Positions 16,608-24,780 of a stretch of 64,000 bases of DNA are shown here, one piece after another; the stretch's first letter is position 1, and every line of letters begins with the position of its first letter. The translations under genes and the position numbers were made by a program. The stretch is from Phycisphaeraceae bacterium (GTDB lineage: Bacteria; Planctomycetota; Phycisphaerae; Phycisphaerales; UBA1924). The notes under the pieces are model-generated. The model saw nothing but the letters and a program-made list of their open reading frames with translations. It was not told where the DNA came from and ran no database searches. The DNA lies in assembly GCA_019636615.1 (NCBI GenBank), contig JAHBXF010000002.1:1738001-1802000 (forward strand). The letters are read 5' to 3'.

Positions 16608-17201
16608 ATGGCACACCCTCCTCTCACCCACCCGCGCCTCGCTCCCCCAGGCGCCGGTATTCCCGCCGTCGAGCGTTTTATTGGCGGGGCCATCTTCGCG
16701 CTGCGACGCTGGCGCGGCACGCCAGAGAGTTTTTGCGCCCAGTTCCGACGCGAGCAATCGGCCATCTCCCGCTTGTGCCGCGACCACGAACAATCCAGCC
16801 TGGGCCGGCGCGTGCTCATCTCTCGCCTGCGAGGCCTCGAAGACAGCAGCCGGTTCTGGTCGGTCTTCATGACGCTCGACCACCTGCGCATCGTCAATCA
16901 GGAAATCACCCGCGTCATCGACTCACTCACCCGGGGAGAGCCGCCTATAGGCCGCGTGAGCACCGCGGCGGTCAAGCCGAGTGAAGACACCTCCCCGGAT
17001 GTCGTGCCCGAGTATGAATCCTCTTGTGAAAACCTGCTGGCGCTCGTGTCAGCCCGGGCCGACCTTCGCACACCCCTGCGGCACGATCATCCGTGGTTCG
17101 GCCCGCTCGATGCGGCCGGGTGGCTCGCGATGGCCGCGATGCACATGGGCATCCATCGCGTCCAGATCGCCCGCATTCTTGCCGCACGGGGCGCCGCGTG
17201 A
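16608..17201 (+). CDS. DinB-like protein (metal-binding four-helix bundle)
   Basis: 197-aa protein. The C-terminal segment HDHPWFGPLDAAGWLAMAAMHMGIHRVQI is characteristic of DinB-related proteins, supplying histidines for a metal site. The N-terminal ~45 residues contain the PAVERFIGGAIFALRRWRGTPESF helix seen in family members. ATG 16608 is preferred over a TTG at 16581, which lies inside the palindrome. Its TGA overlaps the GTG of the HxlR regulator, so the two are translationally coupled, suggesting regulation of and with this protein. Confidence 0.75.
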   Translation: MAHPPLTHPRLAPPGAGIPAVERFIGGAIFALRRWRGTPESFCAQFRREQSAISRLCRDHEQSSLGRRVLISRLRGLEDSSRFWSVFMTLDHLRIVNQEITRVIDSLTRGEPPIGRVSTAAVKPSEDTSPDVVPEYESSCENLLALVSARADLRTPLRHDHPWFGPLDAAGWLAMAAMHMGIHRVQIARILAARGAA

Positions 17202-17566
17202 AGAAACGAACCGCCAGGCCCGGCGCGAAGCGTTCGCCCTGCCCCGTCGCCGCCACGCTCGACCTGATCGGCGACAAGTGGACTCTGCTCATCATCCGTG
17301 ATCTCTTCGCGGGCAGCACCCGCTTCAGGCAACTCGCGGCCTCGCCCGAGCGAATCGCCACCAACATTCTCGCCTCGCGGCTCGAACGACTGACCGCCGC
17401 GGGGCTGATCGCCGCGAAGGCTTCGCCCGACAGGGCCGGGAGTTCTGAATATCACCTTACCGAGCGCGGCAGGTCGCTGCTGCCGTTGCTTGGCGCCATG
17501 CGGGATTGGGGCCTTGCGCACATCTCGGGCACGCAGGCCAAGGTTGAGATTCCCCGAGGTTCATGA
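17198..17566 (+). CDS. HxlR-family transcriptional regulator
   Basis: 122-aa winged-helix regulator. CPVAATLDLIGDKWTLLIIR is the diagnostic HxlR start with the conserved Cys often used for redox or electrophile sensing; the recognition helix and wing follow (RIATNILASRLERLTAAGLI, SSEYHLTERGRSL). GTG at 17198 overlaps the DinB stop (GTGA). A palindrome at 16573-16587 is a candidate target. Converges with, and overlaps by 6 bp, the VOC lipoprotein gene. Confidence 0.9.
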   Translation: MKKRTARPGAKRSPCPVAATLDLIGDKWTLLIIRDLFAGSTRFRQLAASPERIATNILASRLERLTAAGLIAAKASPDRAGSSEYHLTERGRSLLPLLGAMRDWGLAHISGTQAKVEIPRGS

Positions 17567-18088
17567 CCCTTCGTGCGGCGCAGCGTGGCCCCCCGCCTCC
17601 TGCTGCCACAGGCCGTGATCGATGCCGCCCAGAATGTAGATGGCGACCGTGCCCTGACCGGGGATGGGCGTCGGGGGCAGCGCGACGACCGCGCCCGCGG
17701 CCTCGGCCGCCTTGATCGCCGCATGTATGTCTGTCACCTTGACATAGGGCCGGATGACCGGCGCTTCATCCGGACGCATCGGCGCACGCACGCCGATGAC
17801 CCCGCCGCCCTCCAGCGTCGCGGTTCGTGCGTTCCCGAGTTCAGCGACCGACCCCCCGAAAGTCACGCCGTGCGCGTTCGCCAGCGCATCGCAGGTTTCA
17901 TCGACCTTGGGGGTCACGATCTCGAGGTAGTGAATCTTCAAGGCATTCTCCTTCACCGGCGGTAGTGGCGCTTCTTGCCGCACGACGGCGGCTCCGGGGC
18001 CGCCGGCGGGCGGGCCGGCTTCGTGTTCACACCCCAGGAGCGCGGGCACGAGGCACAGCACGCAGAGCCGTAATGATGAAGTGTTCAT
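17561..18088 (-). CDS. VOC-superfamily lipoprotein
   Basis: 175-aa exported protein. MNTSSLRLCVLCLVPALLGC is a lipoprotein signal peptide with lipobox LLGC. The body is a vicinal-oxygen-chelate (glyoxalase/bleomycin-resistance) fold: IHYLEIVTPKVDETCDALAN, GGGVIGVRAPMRPDE and a C-terminal AIYILGGIDHGLWQ. VOC proteins are usually cytoplasmic, so a lipidated one is unusual. The ATG overlaps the upstream VOC gene as ATGA. Substrate unknown. Confidence 0.8.
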   Translation of the reverse strand: MNTSSLRLCVLCLVPALLGCEHEAGPPAGGPGAAVVRQEAPLPPVKENALKIHYLEIVTPKVDETCDALANAHGVTFGGSVAELGNARTATLEGGGVIGVRAPMRPDEAPVIRPYVKVTDIHAAIKAAEAAGAVVALPPTPIPGQGTVAIYILGGIDHGLWQQEAGGHAAPHEGS

Positions 18089-18480
18089 GTCCGTCGCGTC
18101 TCCTGGGTGATCTGGATGAGGTTGCCGCACGTGTCGTCGAAGACCGCGGTGATGACCGGCCCAAGATCGGTGGGCGGCTGCGTGAACCGCACGCCCATGC
18201 GTTCGAGCCGCGCGTGCTCCGCGGCGATATCACTCACCGCGAACGACGTGCTGGGGATGCCGTCTTCGACGAGCGCTGAGAGAAAGGGACGCACCGCGGG
18301 ATGCGCGGCGGGTTCGAGCACCAGTTCTGTGCCGTTTGGGTCTTCGGGCGACACCACCGTCAGCCAGCGGTGCTCACCGAGCGGGATATCGTGCTTTGTC
18401 TGGAAGCCCAGCACACCGGTGTAGAAGCGAAGGGCACGCTCCTGGCACTCCACAAACACGCTCGACAGGTGGATTCTCAT
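18085..18480 (-). CDS. VOC-family protein (glyoxalase/bleomycin resistance type)
   Basis: 131-aa two-module betaalphabetabetabeta protein. Starts at ATG 18480 (MRIHLSSVFVECQERALRFY, the usual first module), with NGTELVLEPAAHPA ending module 1 and VITAVFDDTCGNLIQI ending module 2. Candidate metal ligands are His4 and Glu/Asp in the strand ends, though the second-module Glu is not clear, so catalysis is uncertain. Preceded by an ArsR-type regulator with a 4-bp overlap (18477-18480); this regulator-plus-VOC pair is common. Confidence 0.85.
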   Translation of the reverse strand: MRIHLSSVFVECQERALRFYTGVLGFQTKHDIPLGEHRWLTVVSPEDPNGTELVLEPAAHPAVRPFLSALVEDGIPSTSFAVSDIAAEHARLERMGVRFTQPPTDLGPVITAVFDDTCGNLIQITQETRRT

Positions 18481-18767
18481 GATTGATCCGGCTTGGGGCG
18501 CGGCTCGGGCCATCTCGCCACGATTGCCTTGAGCGGCTGCGCATTGAACCAGTGAAACTTGAACCGCCCTTCTCGGCGGGATTCAACCAACCCCGCCGCC
18601 TCCAGCACGTCGAGGTGCTGAGACACCGCCTGCCGGGTCGATGTGATGCCGTGCTTCATAGTGAGGCGCGCACAGATTTCGAACAGCGACTGACCGTTGC
18701 GGTCAACCAACTCGTCCAGAATCGCGCGCCGTGTCGGGTCTGCTATCGCTCGAAACACGTCGTCCAT
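18477..18767 (-). CDS. ArsR-family transcriptional regulator
   Basis: 96-aa winged-helix repressor. MDDVFRAIADPTRRAILDEL is the classic start of the SdpR-like ArsR group; the recognition helix is STRQAVSQHLDVLEAAGLV and the wing is REGRFKFHWFNAQPL. No Cys pair for metal sensing is present, so it probably does not sense arsenite. It is the first gene of a three-gene operon with two VOC proteins. Its promoter contains a perfect palindrome between -35 and -10, fitting autorepression. Confidence 0.9.
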   Translation of the reverse strand: MDDVFRAIADPTRRAILDELVDRNGQSLFEICARLTMKHGITSTRQAVSQHLDVLEAAGLVESRREGRFKFHWFNAQPLKAIVARWPEPRPKPDQS

Positions 18768-18799
18768 GAACCACGCACGCAGGCACTGCCTTTCAGGAA

Positions 18800-18829
18800 A
18801 CAATAGGCAAGCGTACGCTTGCGTGTCAA
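18800..18829 (-). promoter_or_regulatory. ArsR-operon promoter with operator in the spacer
   Basis: On the minus strand: TTGACA (18829-18824), an 18-bp spacer, and TATTGT (18805-18800). The spacer contains GCAAGCGTACGCTTGC (18807-18822), a perfect 16-bp palindrome. The -10 is 33 bp from the ArsR start codon. A dimeric repressor bound here would block RNA polymerase directly. Confidence 0.75.
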
Positions 18830-18957
18830 CCGCACGTTCCTCATTTTTCGACGGCTGCTGCCGTGCCGGCACTGCACGTGTCAGAACTCCCGCACCCGCC
18901 GGCTGGATACGCTCGTGCGTCACGCGGCCGCATGTAAACACCACACGGGAGGCGCCC

Positions 18958-19407
18958 ATGCTCCGGTCGATCGTCGCCGTTGTCGCCACGTATCTCACGA
19001 TGGCGGTGCTCATCATGGTGGCGTTCATGAGCATGTGGTTCGGCCTGGGGCCGGACCGCCTGCTGCTGCCGGGCAGTTTCAAGGGCAACATGCTCATCAG
19101 CATCGCCGCGCCGGCGATCACGGTTTGCGGCGGGCTCTTCGGCGGCTGGATGTGCGCACGAATCGGCCGCGGCACACGGCCCGTGGTGGCGCTGGCGGGC
19201 GTTGTTCTTGTGCTCGGGTTGACGATGGCCTATTTCACACTCCAGAAGCCCTACCCGGCCGATCCTCGCGAACCCGGCATGACCGTCCAGCAGATCATGG
19301 AAGTCGGGCGCGAACCAACCTGGGTCGCCATCTTCAACCCCATCGGCGGGGCGGGAGCCGTGCTCATCGGCGGGCTGGTGATCGCCCGCCCCAGAAAAAC
19401 TCCATGA
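18958..19407 (+). CDS. Small membrane protein, unknown function
   Basis: 149 aa with four predicted membrane segments (residues ~4-26, 46-66, 75-95, 124-143), the third followed by a ~25-residue soluble loop rich in Pro. Gly-rich GGLFGGWMCARIGRG and GGAGAVLIGGLVIA pairs suggest tight helix packing. No named family recognised. Start at ATG 18958; the longer frame to 18697 covers the ArsR promoter and is rejected. It is the last gene before tRNA-Cys. Confidence 0.65.
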   Translation: MLRSIVAVVATYLTMAVLIMVAFMSMWFGLGPDRLLLPGSFKGNMLISIAAPAITVCGGLFGGWMCARIGRGTRPVVALAGVVLVLGLTMAYFTLQKPYPADPREPGMTVQQIMEVGREPTWVAIFNPIGGAGAVLIGGLVIARPRKTP

Positions 19408-19479
19408 CGCGGCGCCGCCGCTCCGCCAGAGTCGTGATTCACCGGCTCAGGTCGCCCCGCCGTCCGCACCACCTGCCCA

Positions 19480-19513
19480 TCAAACGAACAACCCCGGCCG
19501 AGTGGCCGGGGCT
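19480..19513 (-). terminator. Rho-independent terminator for tRNA-Cys
   Basis: On the minus strand CCCCGGCC, loop ACTC, GGCCGGGG, then a T-rich run (TTGTTCGTTT). It lies 47 bp downstream of the tRNA-Cys 3' end; the stem spans 19492-19511. Confidence 0.7.
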
Positions 19514-19559
19514 GATGTGACTGTGAAAGGCCGCGGTGCACACGCACGGCCTCAAGGAA

Positions 19560-19633
19560 AGGTCGGGGTGGGATTCGAACCCACGGTAAACGGATTTGCA
19601 ATCCGCCCCATTAGACCACTCTGGCACCCGACC
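19560..19633 (-). tRNA. tRNA-Cys (anticodon GCA)
   Basis: Acceptor GGTCGGG/CCCGACC, anticodon stem GCGGA/TCCGT with loop TTGCAAA (anticodon GCA), T-stem GTGGG/CCCAC with loop TTCGAAT, discriminator T as expected for Cys. CCA is not encoded. Downstream is a good terminator. It marks the right end of the accessory stretch that began at tRNA-Pro. Confidence 0.95.
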
Positions 19634-19825
19634 GACCCCAGACTTTAGGTGCCCTCTCTCGCCGGGCCCACCGAATCGAGCCTCCGCGATGTCTTGAAGG
19701 GCACTTTCGCACGCCACGGGCGTCAGACCCATGGCAAAGACCACGCAAGGCCAGGGGCGGCGGCACACGGACCGAACCCGACCGCCGCACGGATTGAGCA
19801 GACAACCCCCTCGGCGCGCCGAAGA

Positions 19826-20899
19826 ATGAACTACGCCATGGCACACTTCCGTCCAGCCAACCTCACTCTGCCGATTGCCGCGCTCCTTGCCTTTGTTGCG
19901 GGTGGTGCGCAGCCGGGCACACCAAAGACCGACCCGACGCTGAGCGACCCACGCCTGACAGATCCGAAACCAGCGAACTACCCGCCTGCCGGTGAAGAGC
20001 CCCCCGCGGTCGACCCAACGCCCCAGCCACAGCCGCAGTTCACACCCCCCACCATCCTGCCGCCGGCGGGCCCTGCGCTCCTGGGCGCCGACATGGTGGC
20101 GAGAATCCCGGAAGGGTCGCTCGTGGTTGATCTGCACGGCACCCTGCACCTGGCCGAAACCGGCGATGCGATTCTCATCCCCCCCGCGGGCTCGAAGAAC
20201 ACACTGGCGATCCTGCTGCCCAGCCAGCGGCTCGCGCAGATGATCGCCTCGCACACCGCCCATGGGCAAGGGGCGAAGTTCATCGTGAGCGGGCAGGTCT
20301 ATGTCTACCGCGACAGACCCTACCTGCTCCCCACGCTCTTCGCCGTGGAACCCACGCCCACCGCGAACGGCGCTTCGCCCGGCCAAGACACGCCCCCTGC
20401 CGATGCTTCGGCCCGCAGGCCCGCGGCCGCCGCGCAGAATGATCCGCGCGTGGCCGACCTTCTCAGCGATCTTGAATCTCAGCGCATGGCCCCCCGGCGG
20501 GTGGCTTCACCTGTAGCCATCCCACCCGCCCCCAACGCGCCACAGGCACCGCAGGGCACCACGCCCGTGATGCCACCCGCTCAACAGAGCGGCTCGGCCA
20601 AGGTTGAACTGGCCGAAGGAACGATGCTCACGCTGCGGCGCGGTCGGCTGACACGGTTGATATCGGAGGGTGGCCGCCTGGCTTTCACCCCAGACAACGA
20701 CCCCGACAGCCCCGCACACCCGCCGTTGATCCTGCAGCCCTCCCGGGTGCTGGAGCGCATGGAGCAGTACGCCTCGTCGCACGGTGACGATGCCGCTTTC
20801 CGTGTCTCTGGGCGGGTGATGACCTGCAACGGCAAGAGTTATCTGCTGCCGGTCTTCTTTCAGATGACACCCCGCACGGATGTGCGTCCGTTGCAGTAA
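19826..20899 (+). CDS. Secreted protein with two repeated domains, unknown function
   Basis: 357 aa. MNYAMAHFRPANLTLPIAALLAFVAGG is a signal peptide, followed by a Pro-rich linker. Two ~85-residue units then recur: residues ~88-172 (EGSLVVDLHGTLHL ... FIVSGQVYVYRDRPYLLPTLF) and ~270-350 (EGTMLTLRRGRLTRL ... FRVSGRVMTCNGKSYLLPVFF), joined by a second Pro/Ala-rich linker. Both units end in the pattern F-x-VSG-x-V...YLLP-x-FF/LF. I recognise no named family. The N-terminally longer frame (from 19649) is not supported because the signal peptide starts at 19826. Confidence 0.75.
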   Translation: MNYAMAHFRPANLTLPIAALLAFVAGGAQPGTPKTDPTLSDPRLTDPKPANYPPAGEEPPAVDPTPQPQPQFTPPTILPPAGPALLGADMVARIPEGSLVVDLHGTLHLAETGDAILIPPAGSKNTLAILLPSQRLAQMIASHTAHGQGAKFIVSGQVYVYRDRPYLLPTLFAVEPTPTANGASPGQDTPPADASARRPAAAAQNDPRVADLLSDLESQRMAPRRVASPVAIPPAPNAPQAPQGTTPVMPPAQQSGSAKVELAEGTMLTLRRGRLTRLISEGGRLAFTPDNDPDSPAHPPLILQPSRVLERMEQYASSHGDDAAFRVSGRVMTCNGKSYLLPVFFQMTPRTDVRPLQ

Positions 20900-20997
20900 A
20901 CAAACCGCGAGGGCACCAGAACGCGCGGGCAAGACCGCCACACGGAGGCCTTGGCCCAACGGTCGCCGGGGTGAACGATCCAGAACCCCAGCCCAGA

Positions 20998-22329
20998 TCA
21001 CCGGGTGATCGGCACAGACCCTTGCACCGGGCGGTCTTCGTGCGCGAAGGGCTCGGAGGATTGCGTCTTGACCGAGGTGCCGGGCACCGGGCTGAAGCGT
21101 GAACCGTACATCGGCACGCGCCGGTTCACCGTGCTCTTCATGATGAGCGGGGCGCAGACGAGCATGAGACCGCCCAGGGCGATATTGGCCAGCAGCATCG
21201 GCAGAATGCCGGTGTAGTCGAAGTACACCAGCACGCTCACCACTACGACCAGCGCCAGGGAGAGGGGGATCATGACCTGCCAGGCCATCATCATCACCTG
21301 GTCGTAGCGCAGTCGCGGGATCGACCAGCGAACGACCATGGCGAAGGCCACCACCAGCACAACCTTGGTGAAGAAGACGAGGAACTTGGCGATCACGCCC
21401 AGGAAACCGGCCTGGTAGGCCGGATCAGTGAAGCCCACGAAAGGCAGGTGGTAGCCGCCCAGGAAGAGCAGCACGAAGAACGCGCTGCTGGTGAACAGGT
21501 GGGAATACTCGGCCAGGAAGAAGAGGGCGAACCGCATGGAGGAATACTCGGTGTGGTATCCGCCCACGAGTTCCTGTTCGGCCTCGGCGTTGTCGAACGG
21601 GGCACGGTTGGCCTCGGCCAGGGCGGTGATGTAGAACAGCACGGCCACGAGTGGCTGGCTGAGAATGAGCCAGCCGTTCTGGGCCTGGTGCCGCAGGATG
21701 TCGTCTGGGCGGAAAGAGCCGTAGATGAGCAGTGCCGCGAGAATGGCCAGCCCGAGAGGAATTTCATACGAGATCATCTGGGCCGTGGCACGCAGGCCGC
21801 CCAGGAAAGAGAACTTGTTGTTGCCCGCCCAGCCGCCCAGCGTCACGCCATAGACGCCAAGCGACGCAACGGCCAGCAGATAGACGATGCCGACGTTCAC
21901 GCTGGCGCCGGCCACGTCAACCAACTGACCCGGGATCACCAGACCGCCAAAGGGCAGGTGGATATCTGGGCACAGCCACTTCCCGCCCCAGGGGATCACC
22001 ACAAAGCCCATCAGGGCGGGGGCGACCACGATGATCGGGGCCAGGGTGAAGAGCGTTTTGTCGACGTTGCGGGGGGTGTAGTCCTCTTTCAGCATGAACT
22101 TGATGCCGTCGGCCAGGGGCTGCCCGAAGCCCAGGCACCCGCGCAGCGGCTTGAGAAAGGGCAGGCCGAAGTCAAAGCCGACCCGGTTGGGGCCGATGCG
22201 GTCTTGCATGTAGGCGGAGACTTTTCGCTCCATCTGCACGAAATAGGCCACGCAGATGAGCATGACGTGAACGACCAGAACGATCGTCACGACGGAGACT
22301 ACCAACTGCGCTGTGATCCAACTAGGCAT
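20998..22329 (-). CDS. nuoH: NADH-quinone oxidoreductase subunit H (complex I)
   Basis: 443-aa membrane subunit that forms the quinone-access chamber of complex I and links quinone reduction to proton pumping. Signatures: VQMERKVSAYMQDRIGPNRVG and, further on, ITALAEANRAPFDNAEAEQELVGGYHTEYSSMRF, both with the conserved Arg/Glu residues of the quinone tunnel. About eight or nine membrane helices. It is longer than E. coli NuoH (325 aa), with an extra helix pair and a polar C-terminal tail. ATG 22329 begins the first helix; the longer frame is rejected. No other nuo gene is adjacent. Confidence 0.95.
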   Translation of the reverse strand: MPSWITAQLVVSVVTIVLVVHVMLICVAYFVQMERKVSAYMQDRIGPNRVGFDFGLPFLKPLRGCLGFGQPLADGIKFMLKEDYTPRNVDKTLFTLAPIIVVAPALMGFVVIPWGGKWLCPDIHLPFGGLVIPGQLVDVAGASVNVGIVYLLAVASLGVYGVTLGGWAGNNKFSFLGGLRATAQMISYEIPLGLAILAALLIYGSFRPDDILRHQAQNGWLILSQPLVAVLFYITALAEANRAPFDNAEAEQELVGGYHTEYSSMRFALFFLAEYSHLFTSSAFFVLLFLGGYHLPFVGFTDPAYQAGFLGVIAKFLVFFTKVVLVVAFAMVVRWSIPRLRYDQVMMMAWQVMIPLSLALVVVVSVLVYFDYTGILPMLLANIALGGLMLVCAPLIMKSTVNRRVPMYGSRFSPVPGTSVKTQSSEPFAHEDRPVQGSVPITR

Positions 22330-22481
22330 AGGGGCCAAGTGTAGCGGGCGACACGGGCCCCGAGGCTGACCGGGGGGCTTACGCCCCGCCCGTGAACGTA
22401 CCCTCCGGGCGTCACACACCGGGCCGGCCCGCGAGGGGAGCCATCAGCCCGATGCGTACCGGCGGCGAAAGAAGACGGCAC

Positions 22482-24764
22482 ATGATCGACCCGAGAGCCC
22501 CAGACTACGACTGCCCCCCCAGCGCCCGCCGCGCGGGAGCGTTTGTTTATCGCCCGGGGGGGGCCGGCGAGGGTGACCCCCAGGTTTCGGTTGTCACCCC
22601 CTGCCGAAACTGCGGGCCAGAACTTCTTTCCACGGCCTCGACCGTGCTGGGCCAATCGCTCCAGAACTTTGAATGGATCCTGGCGGACGACAGCACCACC
22701 GACCCCGCGGCGTTGCAGCGTCTGCGCGAGGTTTCGGCCAGCGACCCGCGCATCCGCCTGCTCTCGCCCCCGCCGGGGGGCGCTACGGGCCCGGGCGCGG
22801 CACGCAACCGGGGCGCGGCCGCGGCGCGGGCACCGCTGGTATTCTTTCTCGACGGCGACGACGAGATCGAGCCCACCACGCTGGAAAAGTGCGCGCTTTA
22901 CCTGGCCTCTCACCCTGACGCGGCCTTTGTCAAGGGGTACAACGTCGCCTTCGGGGCCGACCGTTACCTGCACAACGGCGGTTTTCACGAGGGGCGGGCG
23001 TTTCTTCATGACAACCGGGCGACGGTCTGTGCCATGGTTCGCGCGGCGGTGCTGCGCGACACGGGCGGCTTTGACGAAACCATGCGCGATGGGCTGGAAG
23101 ACTGGCGCTTCTGGCTGCGATGCGCCGAGATGGGCTTCTGGGGCGGCACCATACCAGAATACCTCGACTGGTACCGCCGGCGCGAGCAGCACACGCAGCG
23201 CTGGCCCGCGTGGCATGACCCCCGGGCGCGCGATGCCTTTGTGCGGTCGATCCCGTCGCTTTGCCCCGGGCTTGCCGGGGGTTGGTTCCCCCCGCACCCG
23301 CGGGAAGAGGTCATGCCCTTCAGCGGGTTCGGCGATGCGCCCCCGCTGACAAATCCGCTGGCGTCGGCGAAGGGCACCCGCCGGGTGCTCTTCATCGTGC
23401 CCTGGTTCACGATGGGCGGGGCCGACAAGTTCAACCTGCGTTTGATGTCGCAGTTGCGCGACCGCGGGTTCGAGATCACCGTGTGCGCGACGACTCCGGG
23501 GGATCAGTCGTGGCTGCCGGAGTTCACGGCCATCACGCCGGATGTCTTTGTGCTGCCCCACATCGTTCGCCAGAACGAGGCGCCGATGGTGCTGCGCTAC
23601 CTGCTCGGGTCTCGCCGGCCCGAGTTGGTCTTCATGTCGAACAGCGAACTGGCGTACGCGTGCCTGCCGTACATGCGGCGGCACGCCCCCTGGGCGGCGT
23701 TCGTCGATTACACCCACATGGAAGAGGAAGGCTGGAAGAACGGCGGCTGGTGCCGCTACGGCGTGGGCTGGCAGGAACTGCTCGACCTGAACATCGTGAC
23801 TTCAGAGCACCTGCGAAGGTGGATGATCACGCGCGGGGCGTGCGGCGAGCGTGTTGAGGTCTGCACCATCAACGAAGACCCCGACCTCTGGCGTGTCGAG
23901 CCGGGCGTGCGGGAAGCCCAGCGCACGGCCATGGGAATCGCTCACGAGACGCCCGCGCTGGTCTACGCGGCGCGCTTGTGCGAGCAGAAGCAGCCGGATG
24001 TCTTTCTGCGGACCCTGCTTACTTTGCGGCGCAGCGGCCGGGCGTTCTGCGCGATCGTCGCCGGCGACGGGCCAGACAGGGCGTACATGGAGACGTTCAT
24101 CCGCGAGCACGCCCTCGACTCGCACGTGAGGATGCTCGGCTCGGTGCCCGCGGGCAGGATGCCCGCCGTCTATGCGGCCGCGGATGTGCTCTTCCTGCCC
24201 TCGCACAGAGAAGGCATCGCGCTGAGCATCTTCGAGGCGATGGCCTCGGGGTTGCCCATCGTCGGGGCCGACGTGGGCGGCCAGGCCAAACTCGTGACCG
24301 AGGCGTGCGGCGTGCTGTGCCCCAAGGGGCTTGACAAAGAGGCGCAGGTGGCGTGGTACGCCGGGCAACTCTCGATGCTGCTGCAAGACCCCGGCCGGCG
24401 CGCGTCGATGGGCCAAGCCGGGAAGGCGCGCATCGCCGACGAGTTTTCTCTGCGGGCGATGGGCGACCGCATGGTCGGGCTCTTTGATCGCGCCCGCGGG
24501 CTTGCTCAGCGTTCGCCAAGGCAGGTCCCCGGCCAGCGCACGTGCGCCGAGATCGCCATGCTGGGTGTGGAATACATGAACCTCGAGCGGCGCGTGGGCG
24601 AGTTGGAGTGCCGCCTGCGCAGCGCGCCAGCCGAGCCGCGGGATTGCCCCGCGCCGCTGCGTCACCTGATGGCAGACCGGGCGAACGACGCGCTCAAGCG
24701 CGTCGGGCTTTCGTCACCGCTGAAAAGACTGGTTGCACGGCTGATGAACCGCGGTGAGAAGTGA
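22482..24764 (+). CDS. Two-domain glycosyltransferase: GT2 fused to GT4
   Basis: 760-aa fusion. The N-terminal ~250 residues are a GT-A enzyme (VSVVTPCRNCGPELLSTAST, DDSTTDP, and the metal-binding LVFFLDGDDEIEP, then GLEDWRFWLR). Residues ~300-690 are a GT-B enzyme: RVLFIVPWFTMGGADKFN starts the acceptor domain, LVYAARLCEQKQPDVFL the donor domain, and HREGIALSIFEAMASGLPIVG is the nucleotide-sugar motif. A short coiled segment (GVEYMNLERRVGELECRLRS) ends the protein. It could add two successive sugars to a surface glycan. The start could also be ATG 22452, which has a GGGGAG 11 bp upstream. Confidence 0.88.
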   Translation: MIDPRAPDYDCPPSARRAGAFVYRPGGAGEGDPQVSVVTPCRNCGPELLSTASTVLGQSLQNFEWILADDSTTDPAALQRLREVSASDPRIRLLSPPPGGATGPGAARNRGAAAARAPLVFFLDGDDEIEPTTLEKCALYLASHPDAAFVKGYNVAFGADRYLHNGGFHEGRAFLHDNRATVCAMVRAAVLRDTGGFDETMRDGLEDWRFWLRCAEMGFWGGTIPEYLDWYRRREQHTQRWPAWHDPRARDAFVRSIPSLCPGLAGGWFPPHPREEVMPFSGFGDAPPLTNPLASAKGTRRVLFIVPWFTMGGADKFNLRLMSQLRDRGFEITVCATTPGDQSWLPEFTAITPDVFVLPHIVRQNEAPMVLRYLLGSRRPELVFMSNSELAYACLPYMRRHAPWAAFVDYTHMEEEGWKNGGWCRYGVGWQELLDLNIVTSEHLRRWMITRGACGERVEVCTINEDPDLWRVEPGVREAQRTAMGIAHETPALVYAARLCEQKQPDVFLRTLLTLRRSGRAFCAIVAGDGPDRAYMETFIREHALDSHVRMLGSVPAGRMPAVYAAADVLFLPSHREGIALSIFEAMASGLPIVGADVGGQAKLVTEACGVLCPKGLDKEAQVAWYAGQLSMLLQDPGRRASMGQAGKARIADEFSLRAMGDRMVGLFDRARGLAQRSPRQVPGQRTCAEIAMLGVEYMNLERRVGELECRLRSAPAEPRDCPAPLRHLMADRANDALKRVGLSSPLKRLVARLMNRGEK

Positions 24765-24780
24765 TACGACGGGCCCATGT

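Noticed and set aside
18697..18957. N-terminal extension of the small membrane protein
   Set aside because: It would read through the ArsR start and its promoter; the hydrophobic start at ATG 18958 is better.
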